Shown here piece after piece: positions 6,901 through 12,755 of a stretch of 18,733 nt of DNA. This stretch comes from Betaproteobacteria bacterium SG8_40 (GTDB taxonomy: Bacteria > Pseudomonadota > Gammaproteobacteria > Burkholderiales > Eutrophovitaceae). Position numbers and translations under genes: made by a program. The notes under the pieces were generated by a model. That model was not told the origin of the DNA. It saw only the letters and a program-made list of their open reading frames with translations, and did no database searches. Positions within the stretch are counted from its first letter, which is position 1, and each line of letters opens with the position of its first letter. The stretch is taken from the NCBI GenBank assembly GCA_001304425.1, contig LJTS01000049.1, positions 1 to 18,733 of the forward strand, written 5' to 3'.

Positions 6901-7000
6901 TGGAGACGCACACTGGTTTGTACGGGGCGAGGAGGGATTTGGATGAAAGCTGGTGCCGGAACGCGCCTTGGGCCCGGCAATGAGGGTCCGAGCGGCGGGT

Positions 7001-7774
7001 TCAATCGGCAACTGATGTGCCGATGATCGCCCCCTCCTTGCGGAGGTTTTCGAGTATTTCGCGTCCGCCGGCAAGCGCAGATGCCGGATTCGGGTGCTGC
7101 AGTCCGGCCACGATCTGCTCAAGTGCGTGTTCCCCGGAAATATTGCCGGCTTCAATGAGCGCAATCAAACGCGCGCTCACCGGATTCAGCACGATGAACC
7201 GGACCTTGTCGTTGCCGTCACGAAAGACCAGCAGGCAGGTCTGTTCCTGCTGCAGCGGCGTCGGCTGGTAGTCCTTGCCGATGCGGTGGACGGGGTAAGG
7301 GTAGGCGAGCAGCATATGTGCGGGAGCCAGCACCGGACGACCTGCCAGAAGATCACCGGCTGTATCGATGGCGCTCATATCGGCTTCCTTGTCGGAAATC
7401 TCCACCGCAAGTTCGACCCATTCGTAATGCAGCAGGTAGATCAGGAAGTCCGGCTCGCCACCAGTTGCATTGTGTTCCTGCATGAATTGCAGGAACTCCT
7501 CCGCAATCTGGCGAAAGTAAGGACTGCGGCAGCGGTGTTTGGCGAAAAACGTCCGCACCAGCCGCCGCCACTCAGGTTCTCCCAGAATACTGCGCGCGAC
7601 CGGGAAGCACGATGAAATCTGGCCGATTACGTTGTTGAACAGGAGTTCGTTGTAGACCTCCATGCGAGCAGCGGGCACGCCCTGCGGCCGCGGACTGCCT
7701 TCCGGGTCGCGGATATGTCTGGTGAATGCGCGCTGGTAGTCCTGAAACTCAGGAGTGGATCGCGACGCTGGCAT
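7001..7774 (-). CDS. hvfC: DUF2063 HvfC-like RiPP maturation partner
   Basis: Second DUF2063 protein, 257 residues, of the HvfC type, the partner of the MNIO enzyme encoded just upstream. Typical pieces are QRAFTRHIRDPEGSPRPQGVP (11-31), RMEVYNELLFNNVIGQISSCFPV, EFLQFM, and DFLIYLLHYEWVELAVE. The C-terminal half (about 150-250) includes LVFRDGNDKVRFIVLNPVSARLIALIE, likely the precursor-recognition domain. The ATG at 7774 was chosen over an upstream TTG at 7813 and gives a 26-bp overlap with the preceding hvfB-like gene, so the two are probably translated together. It is clearly diverged from the other DUF2063 protein at 4830-5627, so the cassettes did not arise by recent duplication. Confidence 0.9.
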   Translation of the reverse strand: MPASRSTPEFQDYQRAFTRHIRDPEGSPRPQGVPAARMEVYNELLFNNVIGQISSCFPVARSILGEPEWRRLVRTFFAKHRCRSPYFRQIAEEFLQFMQEHNATGGEPDFLIYLLHYEWVELAVEISDKEADMSAIDTAGDLLAGRPVLAPAHMLLAYPYPVHRIGKDYQPTPLQQEQTCLLVFRDGNDKVRFIVLNPVSARLIALIEAGNISGEHALEQIVAGLQHPNPASALAGGREILENLRKEGAIIGTSVAD

Positions 7775-8618
7775 GGCTATCTTGCGGCTGGTAGCGGTGT
7801 TGCAGCGACGCAATCCGGGCGACCTCGCCGACCAGATGTTCCAGTGGCGGAATGTTGAAATCGCGCTCGAGCAGCGTCGGGTGCACGCCGATCTCGCGGT
7901 AGGTGAACTCGAGAAGTTCCCATACCGGATCGATCACGTCGGCGCCATGCGTATCAACGAGCAGGTCTTCGTTTTCCTTGTAATGGCCGGCCATGTGCAG
8001 GTACACGACCCGGCCTGCCGGAACGCCGCGCAGGAATTCGCGCGCGTCGTAACGGTGATTGACGCTGTTGACGTACACGTTGTTGACGTCCAGATGCAAC
8101 CAGCAGTCTGCCTCGGCCACAACGGCGTTGATGAATTCGAGTTCGCTCATTTCGTCGATCGGCGACTCGGTATAGAACGATGCGTTCTCGACGGCAATGC
8201 GCCGGCCCAGTATGTCCTGGGTCCTGGAAATGCGTCGGGCGACATGGCTGACTGCCTCCGCGGTGAACGGAATCGGCAACAGGTCGTACAAATGGCCGTC
8301 GTCGCTACAGTAGGACAGGTGCTCTGTGTAGAGCGGGGACTGGTGCAATTCGAGAAAGGTTTTCAGCTTGCGAAGAAAAACCTCGTCAAGCGGAGCAGAC
8401 CCTCCGAGTGAAAGGGACAGCCCATGGCAGACCAGGGGGGTGCGTTCGGTCAACGCGCGAAACGCCTTGCCCTTGGCGCCTCCCATGTCTATCCAGTTTT
8501 CCGGCGCGACTTCATAAAAGCTGATTGCTTCGGGTTTGCCGGCCGTCAGCGCCGGGATCAGTTCCCGGCGCAAGCCCAAGCCGGCACCCTGCAGCGCCGA
8601 ATCAAGTGTTACTGACAA
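7749..8618 (-). CDS. hvfB: DUF692 multinuclear iron oxidase (MNIO), HvfB-like
   Basis: Second DUF692 enzyme, 289 residues, closest in pattern to HvfB. HvfB enzymes convert cysteines of EGKCG-type repeats into copper-binding oxazolone/thioamide pairs. Family motifs in order: FYEVAPENW (34-42), CHGLSLSLGG (H65), YTEHLSY (E99, H100), HLYDLLPIPFT, VENASFYT (E144), LDVNNVYVNSVNH (D177, H188), LHMAGH (H208, H212), DTHGADV (D222) and LERDFNIPPL (E251). The only plausible start before the conserved GAGLGLRREL segment is a TTG at 8618, 12 bp after the precursor stop. Such a weak start would lower enzyme output relative to peptide. Its 3' end overlaps the hvfC-like gene. Confidence 0.94.
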   Translation of the reverse strand: MSVTLDSALQGAGLGLRRELIPALTAGKPEAISFYEVAPENWIDMGGAKGKAFRALTERTPLVCHGLSLSLGGSAPLDEVFLRKLKTFLELHQSPLYTEHLSYCSDDGHLYDLLPIPFTAEAVSHVARRISRTQDILGRRIAVENASFYTESPIDEMSELEFINAVVAEADCWLHLDVNNVYVNSVNHRYDAREFLRGVPAGRVVYLHMAGHYKENEDLLVDTHGADVIDPVWELLEFTYREIGVHPTLLERDFNIPPLEHLVGEVARIASLQHRYQPQDSHASVAIHS

Positions 8619-8630
8619 AGCCTGGAAGCC

Positions 8631-8882
8631 TTACTTGCTGCCTCCGCACTTCGCTTCACCGCACTTCGCTTCACCGCCCTTGTCATCATCAGTGGCGCCG
8701 CCGCACTTGGCTTCGCCGCACTTGTTCTCTTCGCCCTTGGCGACACCGGCGATCTGGTAGCCGTTCTTGAGCGAGTCCATCTGGAAGGGGTTGTCAGCGG
8801 CGCTGGCAATGGGCGCGGCGGCCATGGTGGCGGCGAAAGCCGAGCCAATGACGAGCGATACAGCAGTTTTCTTTGAAGCCAT
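8631..8882 (-). CDS. hvfA: HvfA-like RiPP metallophore precursor with (E)xKCG motifs
   Basis: Secreted 83-residue peptide whose mature part carries four cysteines (C55, C60, C74, C79), each in an ENKCG or EAKCG motif arranged as two pairs around an Asp-rich linker (TDDDKGG). The Sec signal peptide is MASKK plus a hydrophobic stretch, with cleavage near A28/A29 (PIASAA-D). This is the layout of HvfA-type precursors, where the Cys of each EGKCG-like repeat is modified by the MNIO enzyme to bind copper. The ATG is preceded by a good Shine-Dalgarno (TAGGAGAC). It heads the hvfA-hvfB-hvfC order, with hvfB only 12 bp downstream. Older annotation may call such genes low-complexity or DUF2282-like proteins. 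Confidence 0.9.
   Translation of the reverse strand: MASKKTAVSLVIGSAFAATMAAAPIASAADNPFQMDSLKNGYQIAGVAKGEENKCGEAKCGGATDDDKGGEAKCGEAKCGGSK
8644..8730 (-). repeat. Four 15-bp coding repeats in hvfA
   Basis: A 15-bp unit encoding the five-residue EAKCG period occurs as two pairs: exact copies at 8644-8658 and 8659-8673 (CCGCACTTCGCTTCA on the plus strand), and diverged copies at 8701-8715 and 8716-8730. The spacing keeps frame, so copy gain or loss would change only the number of Cys sites. Confidence 0.9.
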
Positions 8883-9158
8883 GGTTCAAGTCTCCTAAAT
8901 TGATATAAATCAAGCTGTTGAGCCGGATCGAGTTGATTGCTCCGGTCCGCGTTGCGGGTCGGTGAGAGGCCGTCCATCTCTAACCGCCTCGCAACTGGGT
9001 CCGCAATCAATATACGCGAAACCGGCAGGACCGGATTCGCGGCAAAAAACCCTGCCGTAACCGGCCCCGACATCCCGCTTTGTTACCCGCGAATGCGTTT
9101 CGGCGCAGTCCGGGAATAGCTTCGACGGGCAGGTCCTGACGAAGTTCTGAAAAGAGGT
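8883..9158. other. Intergenic region between hvfA and the hsp20 promoter
   Basis: This is most of the 351-bp gap between the divergent hvfA-like and hsp20 genes. It contains the hvfA Shine-Dalgarno, an exact FNR-type palindrome (8900-8913) and nested inverted repeats: TTGATTGC at 8933-8940 with GCAATCAA at 9003-9010, and GTTGCG at 8951-8956 with CGCAAC at 8990-8995. The rest (about 9011-9158) shows no gene or motif that I recognise. Confidence 0.6.
8900..8913 (-). promoter_or_regulatory. FNR/ANR-type binding site upstream of hvfA
   Basis: TTGATATAAATCAA matches the FNR-family consensus TTGAT-N4-ATCAA at all ten fixed positions. Its centre is about 24 bp before the hvfA ATG and directly upstream of the Shine-Dalgarno. 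That is too close for a classical activator site at -41.5, so it is more likely a repressor site covering the -10 or transcription start. The minus strand through the palindrome reads TTTATAT, a possible -10. Confidence 0.55.
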
Positions 9159-9187
9159 CTTGAAACGGTTTTATCGGTACCCATATA
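9159..9187 (+). promoter_or_regulatory. Sigma-32 (RpoH) heat-shock promoter of hsp20
   Basis: CTTGAAA (9159-9165), a 14-bp spacer and CCCATATA (9180-9187) match the sigma-32 consensus closely (CTTGAAA, 13-14 bp, CCCCATnT). The expected start is near 9194, giving a ~40-nt leader ending in AAGGAGAG before the hsp20 ATG. Its position upstream of a small heat-shock gene makes this a confident call. Confidence 0.88.
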
Positions 9188-9233
9188 GCGCTGTGAAGGG
9201 CAGCTCGCCCGCTAATATAAGGAGAGACAGACA

Positions 9234-9662
9234 ATGGCAAATTTGACCAGATACAACCCGTTTGACGAGAGTTTTGATGATCTGTTGAAGGGTTTCTTCG
9301 TGCGCCCGGTGTCGTATGACGAAAAAGTCCAGCCGCAGGTGAGCATCCGCATGGACGTTACGGAAAGCGAGCAGGCTTATCTCGTGCACGCTGACATCCC
9401 CGGTGTAAAGAAAGAAGACATTCATGTCACGATCGACGGCAACCAGGTGGCCATCAGCGCTGAGACAAAATCACAGCGCGAACAAAAGGACGGCGAGAAG
9501 GTGCTGAGGTCCGAGCGCAGCTACGGCAAGGCTTATCGCGCGTTTACCCTGGCCCAGGACGTTGACGAGGCAAGCGCCGAAGCGAAGTACACGGATGGCG
9601 TGCTGGAACTGACGCTGCCGAAGAAAGCGGCGACGTCGGCAAAGCGCCTCTCCGTCCAGTAA
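9234..9662 (+). CDS. Small heat-shock protein, Hsp20/alpha-crystallin family
   Basis: ATP-independent holdase chaperone of 142 residues that binds unfolding proteins in the cytoplasm. The N-terminal arm (MANLTRYNPFDESFDDLLKG) is of the class A type seen in many proteobacteria. The alpha-crystallin domain spans about residues 38-130, with the DIPGVKKEDIHVTIDGNQVAISAE strands and the DGVLELTLPKK signature near the end. The C-terminal extension is short (AATSAKRLSVQ) and the usual I-x-I/V motif is not obvious. A Shine-Dalgarno (AAGGAGAG) precedes the ATG. The gene has its own sigma-32 promoter and terminator, so it is a single-gene heat-shock unit. Confidence 0.96.
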   Translation: MANLTRYNPFDESFDDLLKGFFVRPVSYDEKVQPQVSIRMDVTESEQAYLVHADIPGVKKEDIHVTIDGNQVAISAETKSQREQKDGEKVLRSERSYGKAYRAFTLAQDVDEASAEAKYTDGVLELTLPKKAATSAKRLSVQ

Positions 9663-9680
9663 GTTCCTATCCCCGTTGGG

Positions 9681-9709
9681 AAAAGGGGCGGCTGTTGGCC
9701 GCCCCTTTT
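9681..9709 (+). terminator. Intrinsic terminator of hsp20
   Basis: AAAAGGGGCGG (9681-9691) pairs perfectly with CCGCCCCTTTT (9699-9709), with a seven-base intervening segment whose outer C and G can also pair. The stem is followed by GTTTT on the plus strand. It begins 19 bp after the hsp20 stop and isolates that gene from argB; the A-rich left arm gives some bidirectional potential. Confidence 0.92.
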
Positions 9710-9782
9710 GTTTTAGTGCCGGCGGTTGTGCGGCGTCGGGTAGAATCGGGCGCATATCCGAATCGTCTCGTTTCTGTCTGCA

Positions 9783-10670
9783 ATGACCATTTCGCCCACC
9801 GATGCCCGTATCAAAGCCCAGGTTCTGGCCGAGGCTTTGCCCTACATCCGCCGCTTTCACGGCAAGACCATTGTCATCAAGTACGGGGGCAATGCCATGA
9901 CCGACGAGCGGCTCAAGCATTCGTTTGCCCGCGACATCGTCCTGCTGAAACTGGTCGGTCTGAACCCGGTCGTAGTGCATGGCGGCGGGCCCCAGATCGA
10001 TAACATGCTCAGCCGGGTAGGCAAGAAGGGTGAGTTCATCCAGGGCATGCGGGTGACCGACCGCGAGACCATGGATGTGGTGGAAATGGTGCTTGGCGGC
10101 CTGGTCAACAAGGATATCGTCAACCTGATCAATCAAGCGGGTGGACGCGCCATTGGCCTGACCGGCAAGGACGGCGCCTTTATTCGTGCCAGGAAATTGC
10201 GTGTTTCGAACAAGGAGCAGGCCGGGGAGATGCTCGATATCGGCCAGGTTGGCGAGATCGAGGCAATCGACCCGGAGGTGATCGCCCTGCTCGAGAGCCG
10301 TGAGTTCATTCCGGTCGTGGCCCCCATCGGCGTCGGTCCCGAGGGTGATGCCTATAACATCAATGCCGACCTGGTGGCGGGCAAGCTTGCCGTGGTGTTG
10401 CGCGCGGAAAAACTGATGCTGCTGACCAACACACCCGGTGTACTCGACAAGGATGGGCGGTTGCTCACGGGCCTCACGCCGCGGCAGGTCGATGTCCTGA
10501 TCAGTGACGGGACGCTGCATGGCGGCATGCTTCCCAAGATCGCGTCCGCGCTCGATGCCGCGCGCAGCGGCGTGAACGCAGTGCACATTATCGACGGCCG
10601 GGTCGAGAACGCCGTGCTGCTTGAAATCCTGACCGATCAGGGCGTGGGCACGCTGATACGCAGTCATTGA
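9783..10670 (+). CDS. argB: N-acetylglutamate kinase ArgB
   Basis: Amino-acid kinase that phosphorylates N-acetyl-L-glutamate, the second step of arginine biosynthesis. The 295-residue product has KYGGNAM (33-39), VVHGGGPQI (64-72), the substrate-binding RVTD (90-93), GLTGKDG, and the nucleotide-site segment NINADLVAGKLA. The N-terminal helix (MTISPTDARIKAQVLAEALPYIRRF) resembles that of arginine-inhibited NAGKs such as the Pseudomonas enzyme and is absent from the insensitive E. coli form. I therefore infer feedback inhibition by arginine and an acetyl-recycling pathway. The gene follows the hsp20 terminator and must have its own promoter in the ~70 bp upstream, where no convincing one was found. 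Confidence 0.97.
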   Translation: MTISPTDARIKAQVLAEALPYIRRFHGKTIVIKYGGNAMTDERLKHSFARDIVLLKLVGLNPVVVHGGGPQIDNMLSRVGKKGEFIQGMRVTDRETMDVVEMVLGGLVNKDIVNLINQAGGRAIGLTGKDGAFIRARKLRVSNKEQAGEMLDIGQVGEIEAIDPEVIALLESREFIPVVAPIGVGPEGDAYNINADLVAGKLAVVLRAEKLMLLTNTPGVLDKDGRLLTGLTPRQVDVLISDGTLHGGMLPKIASALDAARSGVNAVHIIDGRVENAVLLEILTDQGVGTLIRSH

Positions 10671-10825
10671 GCGGCGGCCGGCTATGAAACCACGGGCCGC
10701 TGCGTTACGTTGTCGTTGCCATCAGGGTGATGAATCCCGATGCCGCCTTGCCTGACGGGTAATGGTGGCAGGGCAACAGCGTTCTGCTCCGGCCCGACGT
10801 GTTGCGAGCGGCGCCGGAACCGCCG

Positions 10826-11473
10826 ATGACGATGCAGCGCAAAACCTGGATTTTCGATCTGGATAACACCTTGCACGACGCGGGGCCGCACATATTCCCG
10901 CATATCAACCAGTCGATGACCGACTACGTGCAAACCCACCTCGGTGTCGACCGCAGCGAGGCGAACCGGGTGCGCGTGGATTACTGGAAACGCTACGGCG
11001 CAACCCTGGTTGGCCTGATGCGCCATCACGATGTCGATCCGGGGCACTTTCTGCTGCAGACGCACCACTTTCCCGAACTGGAAAAAATGGTCGTGGCGAG
11101 GCGGGAACTGCGCTGGACTCTCAGGCGGCTTCCAGGGCGAAAAATCGTGTTTTCCAACTCGCCGATACACTATTCCCGGGCGGTGCTCGACATCCTCGGC
11201 ATCGACGACCTGTTCGACGACGTGTTTTGCATCGAACGAACGGGCTACCGGCCCAAGCCGGATACCAGCGGATTCTTCAGGTTGCTGAACGATCACAGGC
11301 TGCATCCGGGCAGGTGCATCATGGTCGAGGACAGCCTGGAAAATCTGCGCACGGCCAAGCGACTGGGCATGCGTACGGTATGGATTGACCCGACGCCCCG
11401 TTCACCGACCTGGATCGATGTCAATATCCGCCACCTCCGCAGCCTGCCCAGATGCCTGGCCAGGCTGATCTAG
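10826..11473 (+). CDS. HAD-superfamily phosphatase, pyrimidine 5'-nucleotidase-like
   Basis: Cytoplasmic HAD hydrolase of 215 residues. Motif I is FDLDNTL (nucleophile D11, D13), motif II is SNS (110-112), motif III contains K144 in YRPKPD, and motif IV is MVEDS (E168, D169). The helical cap between motifs I and II (NQSMTDYV, the YWKRYGATLVGL segment) and the start IFDLDNTLHDAG match the pyrimidine 5'-nucleotidase (Pyr-5-nucltdase) subgroup, so a nucleoside monophosphate is the probable substrate; this is unproven. The ATG at 10826 was chosen over an upstream GTG at 10799. It lies between argB and slmA, 155 bp after argB. Phosphoglycolate phosphatase is a less likely alternative. Confidence 0.88.
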   Translation: MTMQRKTWIFDLDNTLHDAGPHIFPHINQSMTDYVQTHLGVDRSEANRVRVDYWKRYGATLVGLMRHHDVDPGHFLLQTHHFPELEKMVVARRELRWTLRRLPGRKIVFSNSPIHYSRAVLDILGIDDLFDDVFCIERTGYRPKPDTSGFFRLLNDHRLHPGRCIMVEDSLENLRTAKRLGMRTVWIDPTPRSPTWIDVNIRHLRSLPRCLARLI

Positions 11474-11657
11474 GTGATGGGCAAATGGCGCTGCGGATAT
11501 CAGGTCGGGGCGCGACCTTGCGCGAGCCGCGTATTCCCTGCTTGCGTCGTGATAAAGTGCCGGGTGACGGACAAGGGTGGCGCCACGGGCATTTCCCTTA
11601 CCGCAGTGACCTTGTGACAGCGAGCATCAATACGGCGAGTACCCATTAGAGGCAGTC

Positions 11658-11858
11658 ATGGCAGCCAGATCCGGAGAGCGCAAGCTGCAGATCCTGCAGA
11701 CGCTTGCAGCGATGCTCGAAAACCCTCGCTTGCAGCGATGCTCGAAAACCCTCGAAGCGAGAAAATCACGACAGCGGCGCTCGCGAAGCGCTTGTCTGTT
11801 TCCGAGGCGGCCCTGTACAGGCATTTCGCCAGCAAGGCACAGATGTTCGAGGGACTGA
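11658..11858 (+). pseudogene. slmA: 5' part of slmA, frameshifted by a tandem duplication
   Basis: From the ATG at 11658, which has an AGAGG Shine-Dalgarno, the frame encodes a normal SlmA N-terminus (MAARSGERKLQILQTLAAM and onward). After about 24 residues it enters the second copy of a 26-bp direct duplication, shifts frame and ends at 11858 with an unrelated 66-residue product. Removing one copy in silico restores a continuous 190-residue SlmA ending at 12256. The lesion may be a real mutation, a reversible slippage product or a sequencing or assembly error. Confidence 0.8.
11701..11754 (+). repeat. Exact 26-bp tandem duplication within slmA
   Basis: Two identical 26-bp copies (11703-11728 and 11729-11754) plus two bases of shared flank give a 54-bp tract of period 26. 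Because 26 is not a multiple of three, the duplication breaks the slmA frame. The unit includes an ATG, so a second in-frame start for the downstream part is created at 11738. Confidence 0.97.
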
Positions 11859-12256
11859 TCGAGTTTATCGAGAAGACCCTGTTCGGTCTGGTAAACAAGA
11901 TATCCGAGGAAGAACAGAGCGGGCGAAAACAGCTCGAAGCCATGTTGTCGATGCTGCTCGGTTTTGCGCAGAAGAACCCGGGGATGACGCGGGTTTTGAT
12001 CGGTGACGCACTGGTCAACGAGGACGAGCGGCTCCAGACCCGTATCAATCAATTGCATGACCGGCTCGAGTCGACATTGAAACAGGCACTGCGCTTTGCC
12101 CTTACCGAGAACGAGATCGACAAGCAAACCGAGGTCGATGCAAAGGCAAATTTGCTACTTGCGTTCGTAGTAGGGCGCTGGCACCAGTATGCCAAGAGCG
12201 GCTTTCACCGTGACCCAGTGCAGTACTGGACAGCGCAGTCGCGAGAACTCATCTAG
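11738..12256 (+). CDS. slmA: Nucleoid occlusion factor SlmA (TetR family), downstream frame
   Basis: TetR-family DNA-binding protein that blocks FtsZ assembly over the nucleoid. The frame from the ATG in the second repeat copy encodes 172 residues: the helix-turn-helix (ITTAALAKRLSVSEAALYRHF, about 10-30), then the SlmA signature SKAQMFEGLIEFIEKTLFGLVNKI and the C-terminal WHQYAKSGFHRDPVQYW. Only the first 18 residues (helix 1) of the 190-residue full-length form are missing. No Shine-Dalgarno precedes this ATG, so expression may be poor. Helix 1 packs against the HTH in TetR proteins, so function of the short form is doubtful. Neighbours (argB and HAD upstream) match the usual slmA context. 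Confidence 0.88.
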   Translation: MLENPRSEKITTAALAKRLSVSEAALYRHFASKAQMFEGLIEFIEKTLFGLVNKISEEEQSGRKQLEAMLSMLLGFAQKNPGMTRVLIGDALVNEDERLQTRINQLHDRLESTLKQALRFALTENEIDKQTEVDAKANLLLAFVVGRWHQYAKSGFHRDPVQYWTAQSRELI

Positions 12257-12278
12257 GCGGGTTTCGCAACGCACGCAT

Positions 12279-12728
12279 ATGAGAGTTGCCCTGTTACTGG
12301 CTGTCTGCCTGGCATTGCCGGGTTGCGAAACGAGCGACAAGGACTATCAGGTTGCGTTGCTGGGCACCTGGGTTTCGCGCGAAGTAGGACAGGATGACGT
12401 CATCGTCGAAACGCAGACGACCCTGTTGCCGGGCGGGCGCGTCAACTGGAGCGGCGAGTTACGGTTGCCGGTGCCGCCGACTTTCTACGTGCCGCGCGGC
12501 GTCAGCCACGAAGTCAAGAATGGACGGCTGGTGTTTTATTTCAGTGCCAGCGGCGCGTGGTTCGTGCGCGACGGGTACATGCATACCCGGGTCGAGTCAT
12601 CGACGCTGCAGACTCTGATGCCGGAAGGGTTTGCGACGGCCTGGCAACTCAAGGAAGTGACTCCAAAAGAGCTGGTCTATGTTTCGGCTGCCAATGGCCG
12701 AACCCGGGTCGAGTATCGACGCGACTGA
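12279..12728 (+). CDS. Small predicted lipoprotein, function unknown
   Basis: Product of 149 residues that I do not recognise as a named family. It begins with a lipoprotein-type signal (MRVALLLAVCLALPGC); C16 is the likely lipidated cysteine, although proline before glycine is not the commonest lipobox. The rest is beta-rich, with alternating hydrophobic residues and repeated phrases such as LLGTWVSREV, GGRVNWSGEL and NGRLVFYFSASGAWFVRDGYMHTRV. These suggest a small lipocalin-like or META-like beta barrel; this is inference. The ATG at 12279 begins the signal sequence and lies 22 bp after the slmA stop, so the two are likely cotranscribed. It converges on the moeB-like gene, 27 bp away. Confidence 0.75.
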   Translation: MRVALLLAVCLALPGCETSDKDYQVALLGTWVSREVGQDDVIVETQTTLLPGGRVNWSGELRLPVPPTFYVPRGVSHEVKNGRLVFYFSASGAWFVRDGYMHTRVESSTLQTLMPEGFATAWQLKEVTPKELVYVSAANGRTRVEYRRD

Positions 12729-12755
12729 TTCGCGCCAACGCGGAGCGTGACCCGG

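Noticed and set aside
8641..8730. Repeats in hvfA considered as a CRISPR-like or satellite array
   Set aside because: The 15-bp units are in frame, encode the EAKCG period and have no unique spacers.
8900..8913. FNR box read as a class II activator site
   Set aside because: A start site 41 bp downstream would fall inside the hvfA coding region, so activation from this position is not plausible with the chosen ATG.
9471..10667. Long (398-codon) open frame antisense to hsp20 and argB
   Set aside because: It overlaps two clear genes and a terminator on the other strand, and its translation is His/Asp/Gln-rich without domain features.
11474..11657. Search for a promoter or small gene between the HAD gene and slmA
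   Set aside because: TTGTGA and GATAAA-like hexamers occur but not at a convincing spacing, and no frame has protein-like content.
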